A stretch of 44,368 bases of DNA from Bacillota bacterium (GTDB lineage: Bacteria > Bacillota > Clostridia > Lachnospirales > Bianqueaceae), in contig JAFRZE010000044.1 in NCBI GenBank assembly GCA_017442735.1, positions 1 through 44,368 on the forward strand. Direction: 5' to 3'. The stretch's first letter is position 1; each line of letters starts with the position of its first letter. Positions 25,597 to 33,475 of this stretch are shown here, one piece after another. The position numbers and the translations under genes are program-made. The notes under the pieces are model-generated. The model did no database searches. It saw only the letters and a program-made list of their open reading frames with translations, and had not been told where the DNA came from.

Positions 25597-25636
25597 GCCT
25601 GTCGAAGGAATTTTTCTCCGACAGGCGATTTTTTTT
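25597..25636 (+). terminator. Rho-independent terminator of the TIR gene
   Basis: GCCTGTCG pairs with CGACAGGC around an AAGGAATTTTTCTC loop, followed by T8. It starts 16 bases after the stop codon. Confidence 0.9.
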
Positions 25637-25645
25637 GCAGAAATT

Positions 25646-25675
25646 TTGAAAATTTCTTGTAAAACTGCCGATAAT
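25646..25675 (+). promoter_or_regulatory. Promoter for the structured leader and nuclease gene
   Basis: TTGAAA, an 18-base spacer and GATAAT, immediately after the TIR terminator. If used, the transcript would have a leader of about 500 bases that contains all of element B before the nuclease start at 26184. Confidence 0.55.
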
Positions 25676-25769
25676 ATATATAGGGGGACTTTTTTCCATA
25701 TTACTCGGCTGGTCGTGTTGGAGTCAAGAAAGGTTAGGGAATGCTTTCTGGTAAGTCCTCAAAAGAAAA

Positions 25770-26086
25770 GCGTCTGAAATCCGGGAATTACCAGATTCAG
25801 CCGAAACAGTGCAAGTCACGGCGTCTGAAAAGTTGTAAAAATCAGAATCAGACGCACGGAAAAGATGATCTTCCGGAGGAAAGTCTTTCACGTGCGTCTC
25901 AAAACATAAAACGACCAGAATCAGACGCAAGCAGATTCTCAGACAAAGACAAGTGCATTCGCACCAAAGACACAACTGGTCGACCCGAAAATTGATGCGT
26001 CTAAAAATGGAAACCCCCATTCTTTTAGACGCATGGACCCACCATAAAACGGCCAAATCTGAGAAAACGCCAAAACCAGACGCACC
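25770..26086 (-). repeat. Structured element B: GCGTCT/AGACGC hairpin cluster, right inverted copy
   Basis: About 317 bases, homologous to element A in reverse orientation. Hairpins are at 25821-25855 (GCGTCTGA/TCAGACGC, perfect 8 bp), 25893-25929 (TGCGTCT/AGACGCA) and 25995-26034 (ATGCGTCTAAAA/TTTTAGACGCAT, perfect 12 bp, with ATGG/CCAT inside), with half-sites at both ends. It carries one hairpin more than copy A in the middle. It lies in the leader of the nuclease gene. No convincing reading frame runs through it. Confidence 0.8.
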
Positions 26087-26183
26087 GGCTCTTTTTTCAG
26101 GCTCTCCAGCTTATTTTATCCGACGAATGCACCAGCTTCGTCGATCGATCACACAAAATAAAACTCAACCAAGGAGGAATATA

Positions 26184-27005
26184 ATGTCAGAATATGAATT
26201 CATGGCAGCACGAGTAGAAGAGCTTGCCAGGAAAATCGAATTATTGGAAGCCAGGTTACAGAAAGAATACATCGGTGACCTTCGTGTCATCAAAGACCGT
26301 AATCACTATCGCTGGCGACTGTGCCAGATACAAAGCGATGGGAAAAAGAAAACGATCACTCTGTCTCAGAAAAACAGACATATTGCAGAAAAAGCTGCAC
26401 GAATAACACTGGAACGCGCCAGACTCCAGGATTATAAAAAAGAGTATAAAGCCTGTATCAGTTATATCAATTCTTTCAGGAACATGGATGGAACAGTACC
26501 AAAGAATCCGATTCCTAAAGCAATGACCCTTCTTGGAAATCCGGGATTTCTCGAGCTGATCAACGCAAGTGTTTCTCAAAGAGAACAGGAAATGAACGAA
26601 TGGGAACTGGAGGAGTACGATAACGGAAAAACTTACTATCCCAATCAGCTGAATGTGACAGTGACCAAAAACCTGACCGTTCGATCCAAAACGGAACGGA
26701 CGATCGCTATTGAATTGAAAAATGCCGGTCTTCATTTTCGGTATGAATGGAGACAAAACATCGGGGGTGATATGATCCCGGATTTTACAATCATTCACCC
26801 CCGGAATGGCTTATTCTATTATTGGGAACATCACGGCATGATAGACCTTGAATCGTATCAGATTCCTTTTCTCAATAAGTTAAGACGTTATCTAAACGCA
26901 GGAATATATCCAGATGATCGACTTATCCTGACCTTTGAAACACAAGACCATCCCTTGGATATCCAAATCGTCAAAGAAAAGATCCGAACAGTGTTTTTTA
27001 CATAA
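26184..27005 (+). CDS. PD-(D/E)XK-like nuclease domain protein
   Basis: 273 residues. The N-terminal half is charged and coiled-coil-like (about 1-95). The C-terminal half carries 'SKTERTIAIEL' (Glu171), 'IPDFTII' (Pro199-Asp200) and 'FYYWEHHG' (Glu215), in the order and spacing of PD-(D/E)XK nucleases. The usual lysine is replaced in the E-x-H pattern, as in a widespread uncharacterised Bacillota family I recall with 'YWEHLGMMD'. Activity is therefore likely but unproven. ATG 26184 follows AAGGAGG; the frame stays open 77 codons upstream, but only through element B. Cytoplasmic, no signal peptide. Its long hairpin-rich leader and position after the TIR gene suggest a defence or repair role; this is inference. 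Confidence 0.75.
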   Translation: MSEYEFMAARVEELARKIELLEARLQKEYIGDLRVIKDRNHYRWRLCQIQSDGKKKTITLSQKNRHIAEKAARITLERARLQDYKKEYKACISYINSFRNMDGTVPKNPIPKAMTLLGNPGFLELINASVSQREQEMNEWELEEYDNGKTYYPNQLNVTVTKNLTVRSKTERTIAIELKNAGLHFRYEWRQNIGGDMIPDFTIIHPRNGLFYYWEHHGMIDLESYQIPFLNKLRRYLNAGIYPDDRLILTFETQDHPLDIQIVKEKIRTVFFT

Positions 27006-27103
27006 TATCACAAAAGAAAAAGAATAAAATCACCTGTGTAAAGGACCTTTCGCCAAACCCTGTCAAGCACAGGAAATGGTGAGAAAAGGTAATATTCAAA
27101 ATC

Positions 27104-27139
27104 TGCCATTTGTGATAAAATGGCAATATCCAATATTAT
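27104..27139 (+). promoter_or_regulatory. Promoter with inverted repeat for the ltp array
   Basis: TTGTGA (27110-27115), an 18-base spacer and TATTAT (27134-27139), 18 bases upstream of the first lipoprotein ATG. The inverted repeat TGCCATTT/AAATGGCA (27104-27111 and 27118-27125) overlaps the -35 box and could be an operator. I saw no other clear promoter before 39.9 kb, so it may drive all nine genes. Confidence 0.6.
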
Positions 27140-27157
27140 ACATTGGAGGGACTTCAC

Positions 27158-28612
27158 ATGAAGCGTTTGATCCTTATCACCATCGTCAGTCTGTCACTGC
27201 TCTTAAGTTCCTGCACGAGCTGCAACCCGTTCGGCAAGGGCGGCGATGAATCATCTGATTCGACGATCATCGAAGAAAGCAGCAATACGCAGAATGCCGA
27301 GAACTCTTCTCATCAACAGGACGACTCGGAACATCATTCTTCCAGGACGACCGAACAGCTCGGCGACAAGAAAAATGAGAACTCCGGTACGCTGACGGGC
27401 AAGGAGGAATCCTCGAGCAAACCGGAGGAATCCAGCTCCAAACCTGAATCCAGCAAACCCGAAGAATCAAGCTCCAAGCCGGAAGAGTCTTCGAGTGAGT
27501 CTTCCTCGGAGTCTTCAGAAGAATCATCCGCCGGAGAATCCGGTCCCACCGACGGTCAGAAAAAAGCCCTCGCGAAAGCGAAGGAATATCTGAACGACGG
27601 TACCGGCTGGTCATTTGTAGAAATAGTCAATAACCTGGATTCGGATGGCTTTGATCACAGTGATGTCCTCTGGGCAATGGATAATTTAGATGCCGACTGG
27701 AAAGAGCAGGCCGCGACCCGGGCGAAGAATATAATTGGCATGGGACCGGCGTCCAGAAGTATGATGATCGACGAACTAAAAAACCATGCTGAGTTTACAC
27801 AGGAAGAAGCCGAATACGGCGCGGACAACTGCGGCGCCGACTGGAAAGAGCAGGCGCTTCTCTACGCACAGTACTGTTTAAATAAAGGAGCCTACTCTGA
27901 AACCATCCTCCGCATGAAAATGGAAAACGAAGTTGGCTTCGAAGATACGGAAATCAATTACGCGATGTCCGAAATTACGGAAAACGACTGGAATCAGGAA
28001 GCAGTTGAAACCGCGGAAGAGATTGCTCCGGAGAAGTTCTACGTAGGCATGCCAGAAAGCGATTTCATCGATCTGATCAAGGATCGTGGCTTCACAGACA
28101 GCCAGGCGACTTATGGTGCCGAAAACTGCACCATTAACTGGAAGGTTAATACAGCCAACGGTTACATCCTCGACAATACACCAACATCTCCCAGTGATCT
28201 GACGACCTTCCTGTCCGGAGAAGGATATTCCAAGAGTGACATAATCGAGATCCTTGACTATTACAACGAGGATGGCGGCGGTGTCTGGTATTACCAGGCC
28301 GGAGAATATGCCGATTACATGCAGGGAAGCGTCCTGACTGTCAAAGAAATGGTAGATATGCTGAAGAGCGCTGGCTTCACTGAAGACCAGGCCTGGCAGG
28401 GTGTATACAACAAAGGCGGCTTCTCAGAGGACGAATTGGCATACTACAGGATCTATCAGATCATCAATAATCTCGATGGCAGCAATCTTGCGGATGAAGA
28501 TAAGATCAAGTCGAAGATTGTTGCCATGCTCGTCGATGAAGGCTTCAGCGAAACCGCGGCGGACAGTGCCGCCACCAGCTTCGGCCTCACCGAGTCCGTC
28601 CCCAAAGGCTGA
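27158..28612 (+). CDS. Ltp-repeat lipoprotein 1
   Basis: 484 residues. The signal peptide ends in lipobox LSSC with Cys19, followed by a Ser/Glu/Lys/Pro linker with tandem SSKPEE units to about 132, then seven helical repeats of about 47 residues. The repeat pattern, A-x-x-YL...S...L...GF...A-x-YA-x-x-n-x-x-ADWKEQA, is that of Pfam Lipoprotein_Ltp (PF07553). The founding member, Ltp of Streptococcus thermophilus phage TP-J34, is a surface lipoprotein that blocks DNA entry of superinfecting phages. Predicted location is lipid-anchored outside, with the repeats beyond the wall. ATG 27158 follows GGAGGG. Its leader and linker ('HHSSRTTEQLGDKK') resemble those of ltp6 rather than its immediate neighbours. 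First gene of the array. Confidence 0.85.
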   Translation: MKRLILITIVSLSLLLSSCTSCNPFGKGGDESSDSTIIEESSNTQNAENSSHQQDDSEHHSSRTTEQLGDKKNENSGTLTGKEESSSKPEESSSKPESSKPEESSSKPEESSSESSSESSEESSAGESGPTDGQKKALAKAKEYLNDGTGWSFVEIVNNLDSDGFDHSDVLWAMDNLDADWKEQAATRAKNIIGMGPASRSMMIDELKNHAEFTQEEAEYGADNCGADWKEQALLYAQYCLNKGAYSETILRMKMENEVGFEDTEINYAMSEITENDWNQEAVETAEEIAPEKFYVGMPESDFIDLIKDRGFTDSQATYGAENCTINWKVNTANGYILDNTPTSPSDLTTFLSGEGYSKSDIIEILDYYNEDGGGVWYYQAGEYADYMQGSVLTVKEMVDMLKSAGFTEDQAWQGVYNKGGFSEDELAYYRIYQIINNLDGSNLADEDKIKSKIVAMLVDEGFSETAADSAATSFGLTESVPKG

Positions 28613-28635
28613 CCTCTAAAAAAGGAGAGCGAATC

Positions 28636-29865
28636 ATGAAAAAAAATTTCCGGATCCAAATCATCCTGACGGCGTTACTATGCCTTGCACTGCTGCTTTC
28701 CGCCTGCACCGGCGGCAAGGACGACTCCAGCAAGCCGGATGGAACCAACGATTCCAAATTTGCGCAGGATGAATCCAGTACGCAGCAGAACTCGGAAAAC
28801 AGTCAGCCCCAGGAGTCTTCCTCGGAGGCGAGCCAGCAGGAATCATCTTCCCATTCGAACCTGCCGGATCCCAGCAGCAAACCCGAGAGCTCCACGGCAG
28901 AAGAGTCCTCCGGCGAATCCAGCAAGCCAGAAGAGTCGAGTCAACCCGAAGAATCCTCCGAGGACGATGACGATGACCTTCCTGACTGGCTGAAAGATGC
29001 CACCGAGGGTCAGAGAGAAGCCTATCAGGCAGCCTATGAACGCTACGCCGACGGATTCTACTCTTACGAAGGCCTGATCGACACCTTGTTCTACCAGGAT
29101 GATTTCGACTACGACGATGCCGAATGGGCTGTCGACCACCTTGACGCCGACTGGTTTTCCGACGCCCTCGGATACGCGAACTACCAGCTGAGGAACACCG
29201 GCTATTCGCCCTACAGTCTGCGGGACAGCCTGGATATCGCCGGATTTACGGAAGACGAGATCGACTACGCCATGGAAAACTGTGATGCTGAATGGGAAGA
29301 AGAGGCTACCGAAGTGGCTTGGCTCTACGCAGATCAGGTGCCGGGCTCCCGCAGTGACATCCAAGAGTACCTCGTCAATGTCGGATTCGACGGGGACCAG
29401 GCGGCGTACGGCGTTGCATACTCCGGAATCGATTGGTACGAAATGGCGCTTCGAATCGCCAATAATTATGTATTCAACTATGCGCCATGTGCGGAATACG
29501 GCGTGAAAATGCAGTTCATGGATCTCAGCTGGGACTCCTCCGAGATCGAATATGCCCTTGCCAATGTCGACGCCGACTTCAATGAAATGGCTCTCGACCG
29601 TGCCCACCAGCTCGTCGGCGACTACAGCATAAGCAAAGCATATGTCGAATATGCCCTGATCAATGAGCAGTACGTAGGAGATGAGGTCGCCTACGCTATG
29701 GCGAACCTCGATATTAACTGGGAACTGGAAGCCGCCGGTGCCGCCTGGAACTATCTGGATGATTACCCGGACTGCACCCACGACGAACTGCGGGCTCACC
29801 TGATCAATGACGAGTGGTTCACCGCGGACGAAGCCGACTACGCCTGCAACTACGTCGGCAAGTAA
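28636..29865 (+). CDS. Ltp-repeat lipoprotein 2 (short subfamily)
   Basis: 409 residues. Lipobox LSAC with Cys24, then the 'TGGKDDSSKPDG' opening that marks the short subfamily (ltp2-5), an acidic Ser-rich linker to about 112 ending in an Asp run, and six Ltp repeats of 46-48 residues. Examples are '...DDAEWAVDHLDADW' and '...EDEIDYAMENCDAEW'. The repeats are acidic and rich in Tyr and Trp. The last repeat carries 'DCTHDELRAHLI', shared by the end of ltp3 and in weaker form by ltp4 and ltp5. Spacing to ltp1 is 23 bases, with AAAGGAG before ATG. Same inferred surface role as ltp1, but only about family-level similarity to it. Confidence 0.85.
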   Translation: MKKNFRIQIILTALLCLALLLSACTGGKDDSSKPDGTNDSKFAQDESSTQQNSENSQPQESSSEASQQESSSHSNLPDPSSKPESSTAEESSGESSKPEESSQPEESSEDDDDDLPDWLKDATEGQREAYQAAYERYADGFYSYEGLIDTLFYQDDFDYDDAEWAVDHLDADWFSDALGYANYQLRNTGYSPYSLRDSLDIAGFTEDEIDYAMENCDAEWEEEATEVAWLYADQVPGSRSDIQEYLVNVGFDGDQAAYGVAYSGIDWYEMALRIANNYVFNYAPCAEYGVKMQFMDLSWDSSEIEYALANVDADFNEMALDRAHQLVGDYSISKAYVEYALINEQYVGDEVAYAMANLDINWELEAAGAAWNYLDDYPDCTHDELRAHLINDEWFTADEADYACNYVGK

Positions 29866-29909
29866 ACCTCGCATCAACCTGACGAGCCATCTTAGCAAGG
29901 AGGCCGAAC

Positions 29910-31178
29910 ATGAAAAGAATCCTTCTCATCCTGATACTTGGAACGGCGCTGATCCTCAGCGCCTGCACCGGCGGCAAGGAGGAGTCCGGCAAGCCCGAAG
30001 GGACCGGCAATGATTCCAAGTTTGCCCAGACTTCAACGACTTCCCAGGACAGCCAGAAAGAAGAGAGCAATTCGCAAACGAGCCAGTCTGAGAGCTCGTC
30101 GGGGGAAGAGTCTTCGAAGCCAGAGGAATCCTCCTCGCATTCGAATCTGCCGGATCCCAGCAGCAAACCAGAGGAATCCAGCAAGACAGAGTCCAGCAAA
30201 CCGGAAGAGTCAAGTTCTAAGCCGGAGGAATCCTCCAGCAAGCCAGAGGAATCTTCCAAAGAAGAATCCTCTGACGATATCCCCGTCTGGCTGAAGGAAG
30301 CCACGGAAAGTCAGATAAAAACCTACTATGCGGCCATGGTTCGCTATACAAACGACTATTACTCCTATCAGGGTCTGATCGACAGCCTGTACTACTATGA
30401 TGGCTACGATTATGACGATGCCGAGTGGGCTGTTGGCCATATCGTTGCCGACTGGTACTCGGAGGCCCTTGGCTATGCGAACTACCAGCTGAATAACAGC
30501 AGCTATTCACCGCTGACTTTGCGAGACGACCTGGATATCGCCGGATTCAAGGAAGATGAGATCGACTACGCCCTGGAAAACTGCACGGCCGACTGGGATC
30601 AAGAGGCCGCCGAGGCGGCTGGCGATTACGCACGCCAGACTGTCGGCTCACGAAGAGAAGTCCACGATTTCCTGATCAACATCGGCTTCGACGAAAGTCA
30701 GGCGAATTACGGACTTGCCAATTGCGGCATCGACTGGTATGAACAGGCCGTGACATACGCGAACAAATATGCCTACATGCATTCGCCGGTCCCGCTCTAC
30801 AGCGTCAAGATGCAGTTCCTGGACGGCGACTGGGAGAGCGAGGAGATCGAATACGCCCTCGCGAACGTCAATGCCGATTTCAACGAAATGGCCCTGGAGC
30901 GTGCACACGAGATTACCGATGATTACAACGCCAGTGAAGAGTTTGTCCGTTACGCCCTCATGAATGAGATGTACGTGGGAGAAGAGATCGAATATGCGAT
31001 CGCCAATATAGGCATCGAATGGAACCTGGAAGCCGCGGCGGAAGCGGTATGGTACGTAGAGGCCAATCCCTCCTGGACCCACGACGAACTCCGGGCACAC
31101 CTAATCAACGATGCCTGGTTTACCGAAGAACAGGCTGACTACGGCTGCTACTACGTTGAAGTAATAGACCCACATTAA
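29910..31178 (+). CDS. Ltp-repeat lipoprotein 3 (short subfamily)
   Basis: 422 residues. Lipobox LSAC with Cys19, 'TGGKEESGKPEG', a Ser/Lys/Pro/Glu linker to about 128, then six Ltp repeats that match ltp2 one for one, including 'SLRDSLDIAGF' in ltp2 against 'TLRDDLDIAGF' here, and the shared 'VKMQF' fourth repeat. It is the closest paralog of ltp2, suggesting a recent duplication. The C-terminus extends slightly past the usual 'VGK' end. A copy of the dispersed 13-mer (one mismatch) lies 23 bases before the ATG. Confidence 0.85.
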   Translation: MKRILLILILGTALILSACTGGKEESGKPEGTGNDSKFAQTSTTSQDSQKEESNSQTSQSESSSGEESSKPEESSSHSNLPDPSSKPEESSKTESSKPEESSSKPEESSSKPEESSKEESSDDIPVWLKEATESQIKTYYAAMVRYTNDYYSYQGLIDSLYYYDGYDYDDAEWAVGHIVADWYSEALGYANYQLNNSSYSPLTLRDDLDIAGFKEDEIDYALENCTADWDQEAAEAAGDYARQTVGSRREVHDFLINIGFDESQANYGLANCGIDWYEQAVTYANKYAYMHSPVPLYSVKMQFLDGDWESEEIEYALANVNADFNEMALERAHEITDDYNASEEFVRYALMNEMYVGEEIEYAIANIGIEWNLEAAAEAVWYVEANPSWTHDELRAHLINDAWFTEEQADYGCYYVEVIDPH

Positions 31179-31193
31179 AAAAGGAAGGTCGCC

Positions 31194-32243
31194 ATGAGAA
31201 AAATTTGGATTTGTATCATTTTGACGCTGGCACTACTGCTGACCGCCTGCACCGGCGGCAAGAACAGCCCGGAAAAGCCGACTGACACGCCGAACAGCGG
31301 CAAATTCGGTCAGGAATCCACCCAGACCGCGGATAGCGGGCAGGAAGCGTCCGGTCAGACTGATCCGACGAAGCCAAACAGCAATTCCTCCCAGACCGAG
31401 TCCAGCAAGCCCTCGAACGAGAGCTCCAAGCCTTCGGAGAATTCCAAACCACAGGAATCCGATGATGACGATGACTCGCAGGGTGAGGATCTTTCGGGTC
31501 TCCCCGAGTTCCTTCAGGTTGCTACCGCGGACCAACGAGCCGCCTACTTCAGAGCATTCGAGCTGTATACGAACGGCTACTATTCCTACGTCGGGCTGAT
31601 CGACCGAATGGAGAATGAAGGCTATGTCTACGAGGATGCCGTCTGGGCAGTGGACCGCATCGACGCGGACTGGTACGTCGACGCCGTAGGCTATGCCAAT
31701 TACCTGCTCAGCCAGGATAATTACACCCGCGGAGAGCTCTGGAGCGATCTTTCCTACGCGTATTTTACGGACGACCAGTGCGACTACGGCGTCGCGAACT
31801 GCAGTGCTGACTGGTCGTACGAGGCGCTGCAGATGGCAAACTCCTACCTGTACGAATACGCACCGTGTGCTCCGTATGATCTGAAAATGCAGTTCATGGA
31901 CGGCGGCTGGACCCAGGACGAGATCGACTACGCCATGGAGAACTGCATCGCGGACTTCGACTATTATGCTCTCCTGCGCGCGCAGGACATCGTCGGCAGT
32001 ATGGGCATCAGCGAGTCGACGCTCCAGTACGCGCTCTCGATGGAAGGGTACTACAACGACCAGATCGACTATGCCGTGCAATACTGCGGCGCCGACTGGG
32101 ACTACGAGGCCACGGAAGTTGCCACCGATTATGTGAGTGACTTCCCGGACTGCACCCACGACGAGCTGTACCTCGTCCTGGTTTCGAATTTCGGTTTTTC
32201 GGATTACCAGGCATCCCAGGGCTGCGCCAATGTAGGCAAGTAA
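31194..32243 (+). CDS. Ltp-repeat lipoprotein 4 (short subfamily, five repeats)
   Basis: 349 residues, the shortest of the nine. Lipobox LTAC with Cys19, 'TGGKNSPEKPTD', and an Asn/Ser-rich linker to about 98 with few SSKPEE units. Five Ltp repeats follow. Compared with ltp2 and ltp3 the third repeat is missing, while the 'APCAPYDLKMQFMD' repeat and the terminal 'DCTHDEL' repeat are kept, so one whole unit was lost or never gained. Starts 15 bases after ltp3. Confidence 0.85.
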   Translation: MRKIWICIILTLALLLTACTGGKNSPEKPTDTPNSGKFGQESTQTADSGQEASGQTDPTKPNSNSSQTESSKPSNESSKPSENSKPQESDDDDDSQGEDLSGLPEFLQVATADQRAAYFRAFELYTNGYYSYVGLIDRMENEGYVYEDAVWAVDRIDADWYVDAVGYANYLLSQDNYTRGELWSDLSYAYFTDDQCDYGVANCSADWSYEALQMANSYLYEYAPCAPYDLKMQFMDGGWTQDEIDYAMENCIADFDYYALLRAQDIVGSMGISESTLQYALSMEGYYNDQIDYAVQYCGADWDYEATEVATDYVSDFPDCTHDELYLVLVSNFGFSDYQASQGCANVGK

Positions 32244-32289
32244 GATCCGCATCAACCGGACGAGCACTTCCTCCTGAAAGGAGTATCCC

Positions 32290-33426
32290 ATGAAAAAGCT
32301 CATGCTCTCAATTCTGCTGATCCTCGCGCTGATCCTCACCGCCTGTACGGCCGAGTCCCCGGAAAAACCGGCCGGGACGCCGGACGCGAACAAATTTGCG
32401 ACCGAATCCGGCCAGACCGAATCTTCCGAAACGCAGGAAAATTCCAGGCAGGAAGAATCCTCCCAGCCTGAGTCCAGCCAGCCCGCGGAATCCTCCGCGC
32501 CGGAAGAGTCATCCAAACCTGCTGAGTCCTCCACGCCGCAGGAATCCTCCCAGGCTGAGTCCAGTCAGCCTGAAGAAAGCTCCGAACCGGAAGAATCCTC
32601 CGAAGAACCAGAGCCTGATCCAGAACCAGAGCCAGAACCGGCCCCTGCTTCCGGCGACTACCATGATGCCGACTGGTATGTAAACGCCAGTCCCGGACGA
32701 CAGGAGTTATTCGATATAGCACTGGAATGGTATGAAGAGTATCACCTGTCCAGAATGGGAATCTTCTATGATCTCCTGGAAATAACCAGTGAAGAAGATA
32801 GAGACTGGATCATGGAACATGTCGATCTCCTGAATCTTGATTACTATACCAACGCACTGTTAATGGCAAACGAAGAAGTAGAAACATGGCATTTTTCTCC
32901 TACGGATCTCCGGGAGGTTTTGACAGGACACGGAGCATTTACGGAAGAGGAAGCAGACTATGCCATGGCAAACGTCGAAGTAGACTGGTACGAAGAGGTT
33001 TTGCAGGAAGCGGCCTATTACCTGGAGACCCATGAGACCAGTTCACCATACGACATGAAAACCACCATGACAGGCGATAACTGGCTGGGCCACTGGCCGG
33101 AAGATCTGGTGGACTATGCCTTGGATTATTACTCCGATTCGTTCAATGACTGCTGCCTTAACGAGGCGCAGTACTACATCGACACGATGCCCATCAGCGA
33201 CTCCTACCTTCGCAGCATGCTGAAGGAGGAAGGTTTCAACGACGATCAAATCGACTACGCCGTGACCTACTGCGACGTCGACTGGGACCACGAGGCAGGC
33301 GAACAAGCCAGTAGTTATATCAGCATGTATCCCGAATGCACTCACGAGGAGCTCTATCAGTTCCTAATTACCACCGGCTGCACGGAAGAGCAGGCCGCGG
33401 CAGGCTGCACGGCCGTTGGCAGATAA
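32290..33426 (+). CDS. Ltp-repeat lipoprotein 5 (short subfamily, divergent)
   Basis: 378 residues. Lipobox LTAC with Cys19, a Ser/Glu/Gln/Pro linker, and a Pro-Glu-Pro-Asp run at about 111-120 that is unique in the array. Five Ltp repeats follow; the first is degenerate ('DWIMEHVDLLNLDYY') and the last ends 'ECTHEELYQFLI'. The most divergent of the short subfamily. A perfect copy of the dispersed 13-mer plus G lies 25 bases upstream of the ATG, and AAAGGAG precedes it. Confidence 0.85.
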   Translation: MKKLMLSILLILALILTACTAESPEKPAGTPDANKFATESGQTESSETQENSRQEESSQPESSQPAESSAPEESSKPAESSTPQESSQAESSQPEESSEPEESSEEPEPDPEPEPEPAPASGDYHDADWYVNASPGRQELFDIALEWYEEYHLSRMGIFYDLLEITSEEDRDWIMEHVDLLNLDYYTNALLMANEEVETWHFSPTDLREVLTGHGAFTEEEADYAMANVEVDWYEEVLQEAAYYLETHETSSPYDMKTTMTGDNWLGHWPEDLVDYALDYYSDSFNDCCLNEAQYYIDTMPISDSYLRSMLKEEGFNDDQIDYAVTYCDVDWDHEAGEQASSYISMYPECTHEELYQFLITTGCTEEQAAAGCTAVGR

Positions 33427-33475
33427 CTTCAGGATCAATCGGACGATTTGAATCATATATTCAGGAGGCCACATC

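Noticed and set aside
25741-25995. 84-residue plus-strand frame across element B
   Set aside because: It is made of the hairpin repeats, has no good ribosome site and no counterpart in element A on the matching strand.
18871-26086. Elements A and B as CRISPR arrays
   Set aside because: The repeated boxes are short, palindromic and irregularly spaced, there are no constant-length unique spacers, and no cas genes are present.
25770-27005. Type III toxin-antitoxin (ToxIN-like) locus
   Set aside because: Hairpin repeats precede a nuclease gene, but the protein has a PD-(D/E)XK-like pattern, not a ToxN fold, the repeats are not head-to-tail, and no terminator lies between them and the gene.
29819-30304. 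Minus-strand frames with DSS/LEDSS repeats inside the ltp genes, here and at similar places in the other linkers
   Set aside because: They are the antisense reading of the SSKPEE codon repeats and have no start signals.
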